From an endosymbiont of Lamellibrachia barhami (GTDB lineage Bacteria; Pseudomonadota; Gammaproteobacteria; Chromatiales; Chromatiaceae), in assembly GCF_011947365.2 (NCBI RefSeq), contig NZ_JAAVSH020000001.1, positions 826,831 through 890,830 of the forward strand: a stretch of 64,000 nt of DNA. The letters run 5' to 3'. The notes beneath the pieces were generated by a model. The model was not told the DNA's origin. It saw only the letters and a list, made by a program, of their open reading frames with translations, and did not search any database. Below are positions 7,865 to 15,644 of the stretch, piece after piece (position 1 is the first letter of the stretch; each line of letters begins with the position of its first letter). The position numbers were made by a program, and so were the translations under genes.

Positions 7865-9403
7865 TTAATCGTCATCATCTTCGCCATAACCGGGAGCCTC
7901 TTCCGGCGGCGTTTTTCTGTTCAGCACGATGGCATCGCTTACCAACTGGTGAACACTGACAATCTGATACATGTCCATGCCGTAGTAGGGCAGAACCTTG
8001 GTAAACTGGCTCTTACAGATGGCGCAGATCGCCGCCATGTGGGTAACACCCTTCTCGTTCATGACATTCTGAAGCGCTGTCATGCGAGGCAATGCACCCT
8101 TGACTCGAATTTCCATCAGGTCATCGGTAAGAAGACCACCGCCGCCACCGCAGCAGAAGGTCCGTTCGTGGATCGTATCCCACTCCATGTCATGGTAGTT
8201 GTTGCAAACCGCCTTGATGACATTACGAGGGATATCAAACTGGCCCCCCGGGGTGTCCCCCATGCGGGTGGCGCGCGCAATATTGCAGGAGTCGTGGAAC
8301 GTGAGCGTCTTGTCATCGTTCGCGGACTTATCCAGCTCCAGGGTACCCTGCTGGATCTCATTCCAGGTATATTCGCAGATATGCTGCGGCACCGGGTAGT
8401 CCGGATCCAGGAAGTCGAAGGGACCTGCCAAGGTATTCAGAAAACTGTAGGCCACGCGCCAGGCGTGTCCACACTCACCAAACACAATGCGTTTGACACC
8501 CAGTTCCAGTGCAGCCTCACGTACCCGCAGCGAGATGCGCCGCATGTTCTCGTAGGAGCCGATGAACATACCGAAGTTGGCCGCCTCTGACGCCGTGGTA
8601 CTCAGAGTCCAACTAACACCCGCTTCGTGAAATACCTTTCCGTAGCCGATCAGGCCGTCTACATGGGGCTCTGCAAAGAAGTCGGCAGAGGGGGTAACCA
8701 GCAGAATATCCGCGCCCTTGACATCCAGAGGATATTTGACGGCGACTCCATCCTCGTCGTAAACATCCTCTTCCAAACCTTCGAGGGTATTGGCCAGCGC
8801 ACGTCCAGGCAGGCCCAGGTTATTGCCGATCTTATATACCTTGGCGATGATCTCATTACAGTATTTCTGACCAATACCCACGCTCGCCAGGATCTCACGG
8901 GCAGCCATGGATATCTCTGCGGTATCGATGCCATAGGGGCAGAAGACCGAGCAACGACGGCACTGGGAACACTGATGGAAATAGCTGTACCAGTCGTCGA
9001 GCACCTCTTCCGTTAGATCTTCCGCACCAACCAGTTTCGGAAAGTATTTACCCGCGAAGGTAAAGTAACGACGGTAGACCTTTCGCAGCAGATCCTGACG
9101 CCCTACGGGCATGTTCTTGGGATCCTTGGTGCCGAGGAAGTAGTGGCACTTGTCCGTACAGGAACCGCATTTTACACAGGAGTCCAGGTAGACCCGGAAC
9201 GAGCGGTAACGACTAAGCAGATCGCCCATCTTCTCGATGGCCTTGTCATGCCAATCCTCCACCCTCTCACCTGGAAAGTTCAGTGGTTCCTGGTGCTCAG
9301 GTTTGGCCACAAAGCACGTGGAGTGCGCCATAGCCCCTTCTTCGATATTCGGAACATCAACATATTCTGAAAGTTCCGGTGTTTTAAATTTCGCCTTAGC
9401 CAT
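7865..9403 (-). CDS. dsrK: DsrK, HdrD-like catalytic subunit of DsrMKJOP
   Basis: Cytoplasmic iron-sulfur subunit (512 residues) related to heterodisulfide reductase HdrD; it is the proposed site where DsrC thiol/disulfide or trisulfide species react. Two ferredoxin motifs are visible near the N-terminal third (CVKCGSCTDKC, CSQCRRCSVFC). The C-terminal CCG domains carry HDSCN, the CCGGGGGLL motif that binds the special [4Fe-4S] centre, and CAICKSQF. No membrane helix is seen, so it binds through DsrM, whose gene follows the order M-K with a 30-bp gap. The C-terminus ends in an acidic Glu/Asp run. Confidence 0.95.
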   Translation of the reverse strand: MAKAKFKTPELSEYVDVPNIEEGAMAHSTCFVAKPEHQEPLNFPGERVEDWHDKAIEKMGDLLSRYRSFRVYLDSCVKCGSCTDKCHYFLGTKDPKNMPVGRQDLLRKVYRRYFTFAGKYFPKLVGAEDLTEEVLDDWYSYFHQCSQCRRCSVFCPYGIDTAEISMAAREILASVGIGQKYCNEIIAKVYKIGNNLGLPGRALANTLEGLEEDVYDEDGVAVKYPLDVKGADILLVTPSADFFAEPHVDGLIGYGKVFHEAGVSWTLSTTASEAANFGMFIGSYENMRRISLRVREAALELGVKRIVFGECGHAWRVAYSFLNTLAGPFDFLDPDYPVPQHICEYTWNEIQQGTLELDKSANDDKTLTFHDSCNIARATRMGDTPGGQFDIPRNVIKAVCNNYHDMEWDTIHERTFCCGGGGGLLTDDLMEIRVKGALPRMTALQNVMNEKGVTHMAAICAICKSQFTKVLPYYGMDMYQIVSVHQLVSDAIVLNRKTPPEEAPGYGEDDDD

Positions 9404-9433
9404 CTGCAGCCCTCTTAGGCCAAGTTGATATTC

Positions 9434-10156
9434 TTAGGATTCTTCGAGCTTTTTCGCCCAAGGAGCCAAGTGTCGTTTCTCGCGTGGATTATCGACCTGG
9501 TTTCTGGACGGGCTGAAGAATATGCCAGGGATATGCAGCAATTTGCTGAAGGGCAAAATGATCATCAGCAGAGCAACAAGTGTCAGATGCATGATCAGCG
9601 CAAAATCCATCGGCAGTTCGCCACCACTAAGGGTAAACAGTCCGCCGAAGAACTGTTTGACCATAACAATGTCAGTGTGGATGAAGAATGTCATCATCAG
9701 GCCGCTAAAGCCGATGAAGATGAGCAGTAGCAACATCAGGTAATCTGAAGGCGCTGAAATATAACGTACACGATCAACGAAAATACGCCGCAGGAAGAGA
9801 CCGCCGAGTCCGGCAACCATGGCAAATCCTGCATACATGCCAAAAGGCTGGATCAGTGCGATCGGAAGCGGAACGGGATCGACAAAATAACGGACATGCC
9901 GTGCCAACACCAAAAACAACCCCATGTGGAACATCCAGGAAAAGATCCAGGTCCACTTGGTGCTCTTGAAAAGGCTTTCAAAGAAAACCACTTCACGGAA
10001 CATTCGCATTACCACACCGGCCTGAGTCACAGGAGCCGGGGTAGTGGGAATCTTTAATGGTGCAGGTGTCCTGGCGTATTGCACGATTTTCCGTGCCAGA
10101 CCAAGTACCAGAACGATGGTCGCTACGATAAACAGCAACGCGTAGGCAGTTGACAT
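9434..10156 (-). CDS. dsrM: DsrM, cytochrome b subunit of DsrMKJOP
   Basis: Inner-membrane di-heme cytochrome b (240 residues, NarI-like) with about five transmembrane helices. The first helix is at the extreme N-terminus (YALLFIVATIVLVLGLA). Histidines inside later helices (MFHMGLFLVLARHV; IMHLTLVALLMI) are plausible heme b ligands. It anchors DsrK on the cytoplasmic side and links it to the quinone pool. It starts 67 bp after dsrC, downstream of a hairpin. Confidence 0.93.
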   Translation of the reverse strand: MSTAYALLFIVATIVLVLGLARKIVQYARTPAPLKIPTTPAPVTQAGVVMRMFREVVFFESLFKSTKWTWIFSWMFHMGLFLVLARHVRYFVDPVPLPIALIQPFGMYAGFAMVAGLGGLFLRRIFVDRVRYISAPSDYLMLLLLIFIGFSGLMMTFFIHTDIVMVKQFFGGLFTLSGGELPMDFALIMHLTLVALLMIILPFSKLLHIPGIFFSPSRNQVDNPREKRHLAPWAKKLEES

Positions 10157-10188
10157 GTTCCTGCGTTCCTCAGAAGGATTAATTGACC

Positions 10189-10207
10189 GGGAGGAAAAAC
10201 TCCTCCC
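10189..10207 (-). other. Hairpin after dsrC (mRNA stabiliser candidate)
   Basis: A 7-bp perfect stem (GGGAGGA 10189-10195, TCCTCCC 10201-10207) with a 5-base loop sits 17 bp after the dsrC stop. No T-tract follows on the minus strand, so it is not a classical terminator. A 3' hairpin here could protect the dsrC message, which must be abundant. Confidence 0.55.
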
Positions 10208-10223
10208 AGACTTCAGCTACTGT

Positions 10224-10556
10224 TTAGATGCAGCCAGTAGGCTTGGGCAGACCGGCAAAGCGGCAAGCCTGCTTGCCAGGACCGTAAGGGAACAGACCGT
10301 ACAGGTACTTGCTGTTACCCTTCTCTTTACCCAGTTTCTTACCAACAGCCTTGGTCAGAACGCGAACAGCAGGAGCGATCTGATACTCTTCGTAGTATTC
10401 ACGCAGAAAGTTGATGATATCCCAGTGCTCATCAGTCAGTTCAAGGTCATCTTCCTTCGCCATCTCTTCTGCAACTACGGGCTCCCAATCAGCCAGAGTT
10501 ACCAGGTAACCCTCTTCGTCAGTCTCAAAAACTTTACCGTTAGCTTCGATAGCCAT
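10224..10556 (-). CDS. dsrC: DsrC, sulfur-carrier substrate of DsrAB
   Basis: Small soluble protein (110 residues) that carries persulfide sulfur from DsrEFH to DsrAB and DsrMKJOP. The flexible C-terminal arm keeps both conserved cysteines: Cys98 (in KQACRFAG) and the penultimate Cys109 (in KPTGCI), 11 residues apart as in true DsrC, so this is not a TusE- or cysteine-less variant. A clear ribosome site (GGAG) precedes the ATG. It stands between dsrH and dsrM, followed by a hairpin that may raise its message level. Compare the cysteine-less paralogue at 16384-16728. Confidence 0.97.
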   Translation of the reverse strand: MAIEANGKVFETDEEGYLVTLADWEPVVAEEMAKEDDLELTDEHWDIINFLREYYEEYQIAPAVRVLTKAVGKKLGKEKGNSKYLYGLFPYGPGKQACRFAGLPKPTGCI

Positions 10557-10600
10557 AAGTATTTCTCCAATTTAGAGTTAAATTATTCAGTTGGGATCTA

Positions 10601-10906
10601 TCAAACCCAGGCTGAAACTTTATCGTTTTCGACAGCCAGGTTGACAAAACCCGCGTAATCCACAATTTCAATGCCTTCAGCAAGCTTCTCTTGCGAGATG
10701 CCGCGGGCCTTCAGGTCAGGGCCAAGGGCATAAAACTTGACACCCGTTGCTGCAGCCACCTTCTCAGCAACGGCGCTACCCTTCATTGCCCCATAAACGC
10801 CATCTTCATACATCAGAACAGCGCTACCCTCTTTTGCATAACCCAGGCACTCTGCCAGTGAGTTCTTCTCAAAAGGGGATTTGTTAACAGTATGCAAAGT
10901 ACTCAT
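10601..10906 (-). CDS. dsrH: DsrH, subunit of the DsrEFH sulfur transferase
   Basis: Subunit of the soluble DsrE2F2H2 hexamer, which accepts persulfide sulfur and hands it to DsrC. The protein has 101 residues and belongs to the DsrH/TusB family. Cys20 is present and matches the family's conserved cysteine. It follows dsrF with a 15-bp gap and precedes dsrC by 44 bp. The presence of dsrEFH marks the operon as belonging to a sulfur oxidiser rather than a sulfate reducer. Confidence 0.94.
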   Translation of the reverse strand: MSTLHTVNKSPFEKNSLAECLGYAKEGSAVLMYEDGVYGAMKGSAVAEKVAAATGVKFYALGPDLKARGISQEKLAEGIEIVDYAGFVNLAVENDKVSAWV

Positions 10907-10921
10907 GCGATCTCTCCGCCT

Positions 10922-11332
10922 TTAGAAGCTATAGATAATATCCTGGTCATCCAGGACGTCCGCCAATTCAGCGCGACTGACGAGACGGATGGAATCCTTC
11001 TCTGCCCAATCTTCATCTTCGTCTTCCCAGGTAAGAGGCATCAGGTCATCAAGGGTCAGACCTCTCTCTTCCAGAGACTCTTTCTCCACATAGAGCTTGG
11101 TAACATCGTAATCACCCAGCGCCTTGTAAGTGGTAGAGAAGTTCTTCATACCGGACTCAGAGGTATCCTGACCTTCGAGCAGCTGATAGACCCCGTCTCC
11201 GATAAACGCCAGACTGACATCCTGATCGAATGCAGCACCGATCAGCACAACCTCCAGTGACTCCCACGCATAGATAGTGCCATAGGGGGCACGGCGGTTG
11301 AGATACATGAATTTCTTGATAGTTTCAGACAT
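10922..11332 (-). CDS. dsrF: DsrF, subunit of the DsrEFH sulfur transferase
   Basis: Middle subunit of DsrEFH (136 residues, TusC/DsrF family). The N-terminal half has the family's MYLNRRAPYG segment followed by a flavodoxin-like alpha/beta core (EVVLIGAAFDQDVSLAFIGDG). No cysteine is present in the sequence, so it is structural rather than catalytic in sulfur transfer. It sits tightly between dsrE (16 bp) and dsrH (15 bp). Confidence 0.94.
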   Translation of the reverse strand: MSETIKKFMYLNRRAPYGTIYAWESLEVVLIGAAFDQDVSLAFIGDGVYQLLEGQDTSESGMKNFSTTYKALGDYDVTKLYVEKESLEERGLTLDDLMPLTWEDEDEDWAEKDSIRLVSRAELADVLDDQDIIYSF

Positions 11333-11348
11333 CGTTCAACCTCTAACC

Positions 11349-11741
11349 TCAATCACCGAAAACCATGAGACGCTCGGACTGGATACCCGCCTCAATCAGC
11401 TGACCGAGACCGGAGATCCGGAATCCGTCAGCGATATTCTGCGCATCTTTACCGTTACGTTGCATCTCACCCTCGTCCACGATACCGCGACGTTGTGCGG
11501 CTGCCACGCAGACAACCATGTCGAGATCGTGCTCCTTGGCCAGTTCAGACCAGCGGTTGACGATGTTCCTGTCATCCTGGGGAGGTGTCGTCAGATTGGT
11601 ACCGTTGTTCACGCCATCATGATAGAAGAAGACACGCATGATCTCGTGCCCTGCATCCAACGCGGCTTTGGTGAACTGGTAGGCCGAGTCAGTCGCTTGA
11701 TGCTGATAGGGCCCCTCGTTTACCTGAATCGCAAATTTCAT
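11349..11741 (-). CDS. dsrE: DsrE, persulfide-carrying subunit of DsrEFH
   Basis: Catalytic subunit of the DsrEFH hexamer (130 residues, TusD/DsrE family). Cys78, in MVVCVAAAQRRG, is the conserved persulfide-carrying cysteine that exchanges sulfur with DsrC. The core is the expected alpha/beta sulfur-relay fold with a GHEIMRVFFYHDGV strand-turn. The gene follows dsrB by 44 bp and precedes dsrF by 16 bp. Confidence 0.95.
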   Translation of the reverse strand: MKFAIQVNEGPYQHQATDSAYQFTKAALDAGHEIMRVFFYHDGVNNGTNLTTPPQDDRNIVNRWSELAKEHDLDMVVCVAAAQRRGIVDEGEMQRNGKDAQNIADGFRISGLGQLIEAGIQSERLMVFGD

Positions 11742-11785
11742 CAGTTATAACCTTGTCCGTTGAAAGACTTGAGCTTCGATCCGAA

Positions 11786-12859
11786 TCAGAAGCGGATATG
11801 AGCAGAAGCATTCAGGTTGGCACGACCGCCACGCCAGTTATCGATATGATACTTGGTGAAAGGCAGTCCGGTCTTCTCGAAGAAGCTCGGCCATCCGATA
11901 CGATCAGCCCACTCGCCGATACGCTCGTAGTCTTTTGCGTCTGCCTTGTAGGCAGCCAGGATCTGCTTGACGATCTTGGAGACCTCAGGCCAGCGCGGAG
12001 GATTGTTCGGTATACCGGACGCGACCAGCTTGTGGAAGGTAGGTTTGGAACGTGCGTTGGAGTGCTTGCCACCGACCCAGATTGCGAAACAGGAGTGCTC
12101 CGGATCGTTGATCTGCATCGGCGGACAGGGCGGGAAGCATGCGCCGCAGCAGATGCACTTCTTCTCATCAACTTCGAGAGAAGGCTTGCCATTGACCATC
12201 GCGGGACGGATAGCCGCTACCGGGCAACGCGCCACAACTGTAGGACGCTCACAGACGTTACCGACCTGAGAGTGATCGATCTTCGGCGGCTTGACGTGCT
12301 GTATGTTGATCGCGATATCACCCTGACCGCCGCAGTTGATCTGGCAGCATGAAGAGGTCAGACGAACACGGTTCGGCATCTCTTCGTGGGTGAACTCATC
12401 GATAATCTCATCCATCAGCGCTTTAACAGCACCGGATGCGTCCGTTCCGGGAATATCGCAGTGCAACCAGCCCTGGGTATGGGATACGGTGGAGACGGAA
12501 TTACCGGTACCACCAATCGGGTTGCCGTGAGCCGTCAACGCATCGATCAGCGGCTGAACCTTTGACTCCTTGCTAACCATGAACTCCATGTTGGAGCGAA
12601 TGGTAAAACGGATATAGCCTTCCGCAAAATCATCAGCGATATCCATCAACTCGCGAATCTGATGAATGTCCATCTGACGGGATGTGGCCGCACGGACAGT
12701 CCAGATCTCGTCACCACTATGAGCCACATGATGCAAAACACCCGGGCGCGGACGATCATGATACTTCCAGTTGCCGTAATTTTTCTTCATCACAGGATGC
12801 AAAAACTCCTGTATATCACGTACGCCTATCTCATCTGGCATGCGAGGTGCGTCAGCCAT
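11786..12859 (-). CDS. dsrB: DsrB, beta subunit of reverse dissimilatory sulfite reductase
   Basis: Beta subunit of the siroheme-[4Fe-4S] enzyme that in sulfur oxidisers runs from persulfide or sulfide to sulfite. It has 357 residues from the ATG at 12859, which sits behind GGAGGT at ideal spacing; a TTG 12 bases upstream is less likely. Siroheme/cluster cysteines are visible at about Cys134, Cys171-172 and Cys176 (SSCCQINCGGQGD), and a ferredoxin domain follows (CICCGACFPPC). A 12-bp hairpin lies in the 111-bp gap to dsrA. A divergent second copy is at 48489-49565. Confidence 0.96.
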   Translation of the reverse strand: MADAPRMPDEIGVRDIQEFLHPVMKKNYGNWKYHDRPRPGVLHHVAHSGDEIWTVRAATSRQMDIHQIRELMDIADDFAEGYIRFTIRSNMEFMVSKESKVQPLIDALTAHGNPIGGTGNSVSTVSHTQGWLHCDIPGTDASGAVKALMDEIIDEFTHEEMPNRVRLTSSCCQINCGGQGDIAINIQHVKPPKIDHSQVGNVCERPTVVARCPVAAIRPAMVNGKPSLEVDEKKCICCGACFPPCPPMQINDPEHSCFAIWVGGKHSNARSKPTFHKLVASGIPNNPPRWPEVSKIVKQILAAYKADAKDYERIGEWADRIGWPSFFEKTGLPFTKYHIDNWRGGRANLNASAHIRF

Positions 12860-12928
12860 GCTAACCTCCAAATTTCAAAAATCGAATTCTATTCTACGCA
12901 ATAGCGTTGATATGTGGTTGACATGAGA

Positions 12929-12957
12929 CAAGTCACCGGGAAATACCCGGTGACTTG
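12929..12957 (-). other. Perfect hairpin between dsrA and dsrB
   Basis: A 12-bp perfect stem (12929-12940 with 12946-12957) and a 5-base loop occupy the dsrA-dsrB gap. No T-tract follows on the minus strand, so it is unlikely to be an intrinsic terminator. It could be an RNA processing or stability element that keeps the two subunits in balance. Confidence 0.65.
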
Positions 12958-12970
12958 CTCCATCAGTTTA

Positions 12971-14209
12971 CTAAGCTTTACGCTCTTCCCACTTGGCTAC
13001 CTCTTCATCCCATTCATCCATACGGACATAAGGGTTGGTGCGAGGCTGGGCGATCATATTCGGATCGATCTCGATACCGATACCTTCCAGGAAGTTGGTC
13101 AGACCAATGCGCTCGATCATCTCACCGGTACGTTCGTGCTCCAGTGCGTTCTCCGCAAAGAAGTCCAGAACTTCGGTACCCAGCTCTTCCAGCCACTCAA
13201 AATCCTCATCGGTTTCCATCTTGTGGAAAGGCACGATTACGGTACCCATCAGATCTCCGATCTTCAGGGTACGCTTACCGCCAATCAGGATGCTAACGCC
13301 ACCATCATCACCCGGAGAGAGGGCCTTGTTCATGACGTTCAGGCAGTGCATGCAACGCACGCAGTTACCGTTATCAACAGCCAGGGTATCGTCGTCGTTC
13401 AGTGAGAGTGCCTGGGTCGGGCAGCGGGTGATGACATTGTCGATCACATACTTGCGGCCTTTGTTCTCCACGAAAGCCTTGACCTCAGCCTGGTCGACCT
13501 TCATGTCGTCGCGCCATGTACCGATGACAGCGAAATCAGAACGATGAATGGCATTCATGCAGTCGTTCGCGCAGCCGGAAACCTTATACTTCATCTTGTA
13601 AGGCAGAGCCGGACGATGCAGATCGTCAAGCGCATTGTTCACCAGGGTGCGCATTGCCCGACCTTCGTCGAAGTTGGACTGCTCGCAACGGGCAGCACCG
13701 ACGCAGGACATGGAGGTACGCACAGCGGGACCAGCGCCACCCATGTCAAACCCCATCTCATTGATTTCATCAAAGAAGGGCTGAACGTTTGCAGAGGAAC
13801 AACCCTGGAACATGATATCGCCGGATTGGCCAATACCGCAGATCAGGCCGGATCCGTATTTCTCCCAGATATCGCACATGTTGCGCAGTGTCTTGGTATC
13901 GAAGTGAGAGCCAGGAGGCGGCATGATACGAATGGTATGGAACTCAGCCGCATCGGGGAACTTGGGGGTTCCATCCTCGTTCTTCAGCTCGGTAAAGCGG
14001 GGAATAACACCACCACCGTAGCCAATAACACCGACTGTGCCGCCCTTCCAGTAGCCCTTCTTGGTCTCGTAGGAAGTCTCCAACTGACCCAGCAGGTCAA
14101 CTGCAATGTCGTTATCTTTTGCAAGGCGCTTTATACCGCTGATAAAGCTCGGCCAAGGGCCGCTCTCCAGCTGATCAAGCATGGGGGTGTCATGCATCTG
14201 TTTTGCCAT
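12971..14209 (-). CDS. dsrA: DsrA, alpha subunit of reverse dissimilatory sulfite reductase
   Basis: Alpha subunit of the oxidative DsrAB enzyme (412 residues), first gene of the operon. The siroheme-[4Fe-4S] cysteines are Cys169 and Cys175 (CVGAARC) with Cys213 and Cys217 (CANDC). The inserted ferredoxin domain has Cys263 and the group CVRCMHC at 283-289. The ATG at 14209 lies behind GGAGAA; a GTG three bases upstream is possible. The DsrEFH, DsrL and DsrN neighbours identify the sulfur-oxidation direction. The paralogue at 47177-48442 differs throughout, so this is not a recent duplication. Confidence 0.97.
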   Translation of the reverse strand: MAKQMHDTPMLDQLESGPWPSFISGIKRLAKDNDIAVDLLGQLETSYETKKGYWKGGTVGVIGYGGGVIPRFTELKNEDGTPKFPDAAEFHTIRIMPPPGSHFDTKTLRNMCDIWEKYGSGLICGIGQSGDIMFQGCSSANVQPFFDEINEMGFDMGGAGPAVRTSMSCVGAARCEQSNFDEGRAMRTLVNNALDDLHRPALPYKMKYKVSGCANDCMNAIHRSDFAVIGTWRDDMKVDQAEVKAFVENKGRKYVIDNVITRCPTQALSLNDDDTLAVDNGNCVRCMHCLNVMNKALSPGDDGGVSILIGGKRTLKIGDLMGTVIVPFHKMETDEDFEWLEELGTEVLDFFAENALEHERTGEMIERIGLTNFLEGIGIEIDPNMIAQPRTNPYVRMDEWDEEVAKWEERKA

Positions 14210-14415
14210 CACTCTTTCTCCGGTCGTTTGTGTGGGGTGTTTGGCCAGTTTCTATCCTGAATTATTAGCCCGGCCATAACACCGAGCGCAGGAACAGCCA
14301 TTTCCCCTACAATACAATTCCGCTGCAGGCGAAGACCTGCTCCTACTGGCGGCCAATTTTAGGAGTTCCTAATGCAGCACCATATCCTTCCGATGGGGGG
14401 GGGATCTGACATTCT

Positions 14416-14435
14416 TCTATCCCATATGGGATAGA
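14416..14435. promoter_or_regulatory. Perfect 20-bp palindrome, candidate operator
   Basis: The sequence reads TCTATCCCAT followed by its exact reverse complement with no loop. It sits about 210 bp upstream of dsrA and 280 bp upstream of the divergent small gene. A loopless palindrome of this length is typical of a dimeric DNA-binding regulator site. The regulator is unknown. Confidence 0.55.
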
Positions 14436-14667
14436 TGCCACTCGCTCCACGCTTTATTGCACACTTATCAGCTCACTAAATATCCAACGATTACAATCAG
14501 TAGTAAGAAAATATAATTGAGCTTGCAGACATATAAAGCACCGTAAATCCTAATTAAGCTATATCCCCATATATAAAATATGCTTAATTCAACAACCTGG
14601 ACCGTGAACTCCAAATACCTCACGAATAGTTGAGTAAATTACTATGTAATTACTCTCTCCAATTCGT

Positions 14668-14673
14668 TATAAT
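14668..14673 (+). promoter_or_regulatory. Candidate -10 element of the accessory cluster
   Basis: A consensus TATAAT lies about 40 bp before the ATG at 14715. No good -35 hexamer is found 16-18 bp upstream; that position is instead covered by an imperfect inverted repeat (14632-14655), which may bind an activator or repressor. Confidence 0.35.
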
Positions 14674-14714
14674 CTCACCCCTGAAACAATTTTGACCCAA
14701 GCGTGGCCTAAACA

Positions 14715-14891
14715 ATGCTCTATTTAAGTGAAGTAATGATTCAGAATCCTGACTTCGAAACCTTTGAACAGCTTCAGACCTCCATCAAAGAGCACTCAAA
14801 AACAGAGATGTTTTTCCGTATTGACGTAAAGCCGCCCTATCCGGATACACCGGAGAACTGGGAAGACCGACTGGAAGCCAGCTTTACCTAG
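14715..14891 (+). CDS. Small conserved-looking protein, 58 residues
   Basis: Short open frame encoding 58 residues (MLYLSEVMIQNPDFETFEQL at the start), soluble and acidic, with no cysteines or membrane segment. It follows a consensus TATAAT at a suitable distance and runs into the next gene after 25 bp in the same direction, so it is probably the first gene of the cluster divergent from dsr. I do not recognise a family. The ribosome site is weak, so the exact start is uncertain. Confidence 0.45.
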   Translation: MLYLSEVMIQNPDFETFEQLQTSIKEHSKTEMFFRIDVKPPYPDTPENWEDRLEASFT

Positions 14892-14916
14892 CTCCTGCAC
14901 ATAGCGAGAAGTACCC

Positions 14917-15627
14917 GTGAAATATCTCGAATCAGAAACCTTCATCGGTGATGCAGAATGCTCAGATGATGCCATCAAACCGACCCAGCAGCTTGAGGAA
15001 CGACTCAAAAAGCTGCTTGGAGAGGTCAGCACACTTCCAAACGACGTCTCTATCGAGCAACGCCTCAAGCCCCTCCTTGAAAGCGGCTATATCATGCTTG
15101 ATCTTGACCGCCTGGACGAAGCCTGGGAGATAACCCGCCCCACACTCGACCAAGCCATCTCAGCCGGGTTGTGGCTGCAGGCGGTCGAAGCCTGCGACAT
15201 TCTCTATCAGACCGGCAATGATGACGCCCTCAGGGCGCTGGCCCACGGCATCTGGCTCGGCGTCACCTTCCCCATCGAACCGGGGCTGAGCGTCGCCATG
15301 CTGCAGCACCTCATCGACGAAACTCCGGACAATTCCGATGGCGCGGCCGTTGCTGCCGCCACTGCCGGCTATATTGCCGACATGCGTGCCAAGGGGCCGG
15401 ACAGGGAGGAGTTGAAGTTTTTCACCAACCAATTGATGGGCCAGGTCGCCCGCCGCCACAGTCAGGTCGAGGAGCAGGAGATCTTCGACTTCTGGGTGGA
15501 GCGCATGGAACTGGATGATCCGTCCAAGTTTTTACCCCGACTGGCCCAGGTGCTGGACATCGTCAACGAGAACGGCTGGTGGTTCGATCGCGATGAACTG
15601 AGAGGCAGGATCCCAACGGATCAGTAA
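14917..15627 (+). CDS. Uncharacterised protein of dsr-adjacent cluster
   Basis: Soluble protein of 236 residues, rich in helix-forming and acidic residues; no signal peptide, membrane helix or metal motif. The middle part (DEAWEITRPTLDQAISAGLW and on) has a repeat-like helical pattern that might be TPR-related, but no consensus is clear. It lies 17 bp before the Cas6-like gene, which implies co-transcription. I do not recognise the family. It may be a partner of the Cas6-like protein or of the cysteine-less DsrC paralogue, by position only. Confidence 0.7.
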   Translation: MKYLESETFIGDAECSDDAIKPTQQLEERLKKLLGEVSTLPNDVSIEQRLKPLLESGYIMLDLDRLDEAWEITRPTLDQAISAGLWLQAVEACDILYQTGNDDALRALAHGIWLGVTFPIEPGLSVAMLQHLIDETPDNSDGAAVAAATAGYIADMRAKGPDREELKFFTNQLMGQVARRHSQVEEQEIFDFWVERMELDDPSKFLPRLAQVLDIVNENGWWFDRDELRGRIPTDQ

Positions 15628-15644
15628 TTCAAGAGATATCTATC

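Larger units (their letters stand above)
14210..14714. promoter_or_regulatory. Divergent control region between dsrA and the accessory cluster
   Basis: About 500 bp separate the two divergent transcripts. Contents in order: a 5-bp-stem hairpin of the common intergenic type (14325-14340); a G9 tract (14395-14403); the 20-bp palindrome listed separately; AT-rich DNA with an 8-bp inverted repeat AATTAAGC/GCTTAATT (14552-14559, 14582-14589); and an imperfect inverted repeat (14632-14655) just upstream of a TATAAT. No convincing sigma-70 hexamer pair was found for dsrA, which suggests activator-dependent control, but this is inference. Confidence 0.5.

Noticed and set aside
237-14209. Reading the dsr operon as sulfate reduction
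   Set aside because: dsrEFH, the DsrL type with C-terminal ferredoxin and the A. vinosum gene order mark the oxidative pathway.
14395-14403. G9 tract in the dsr control region as a phase-variable promoter element
   Set aside because: It is not placed between -35 and -10 hexamers, and no promoter can be assigned to it; only noted as a slippage-prone site.
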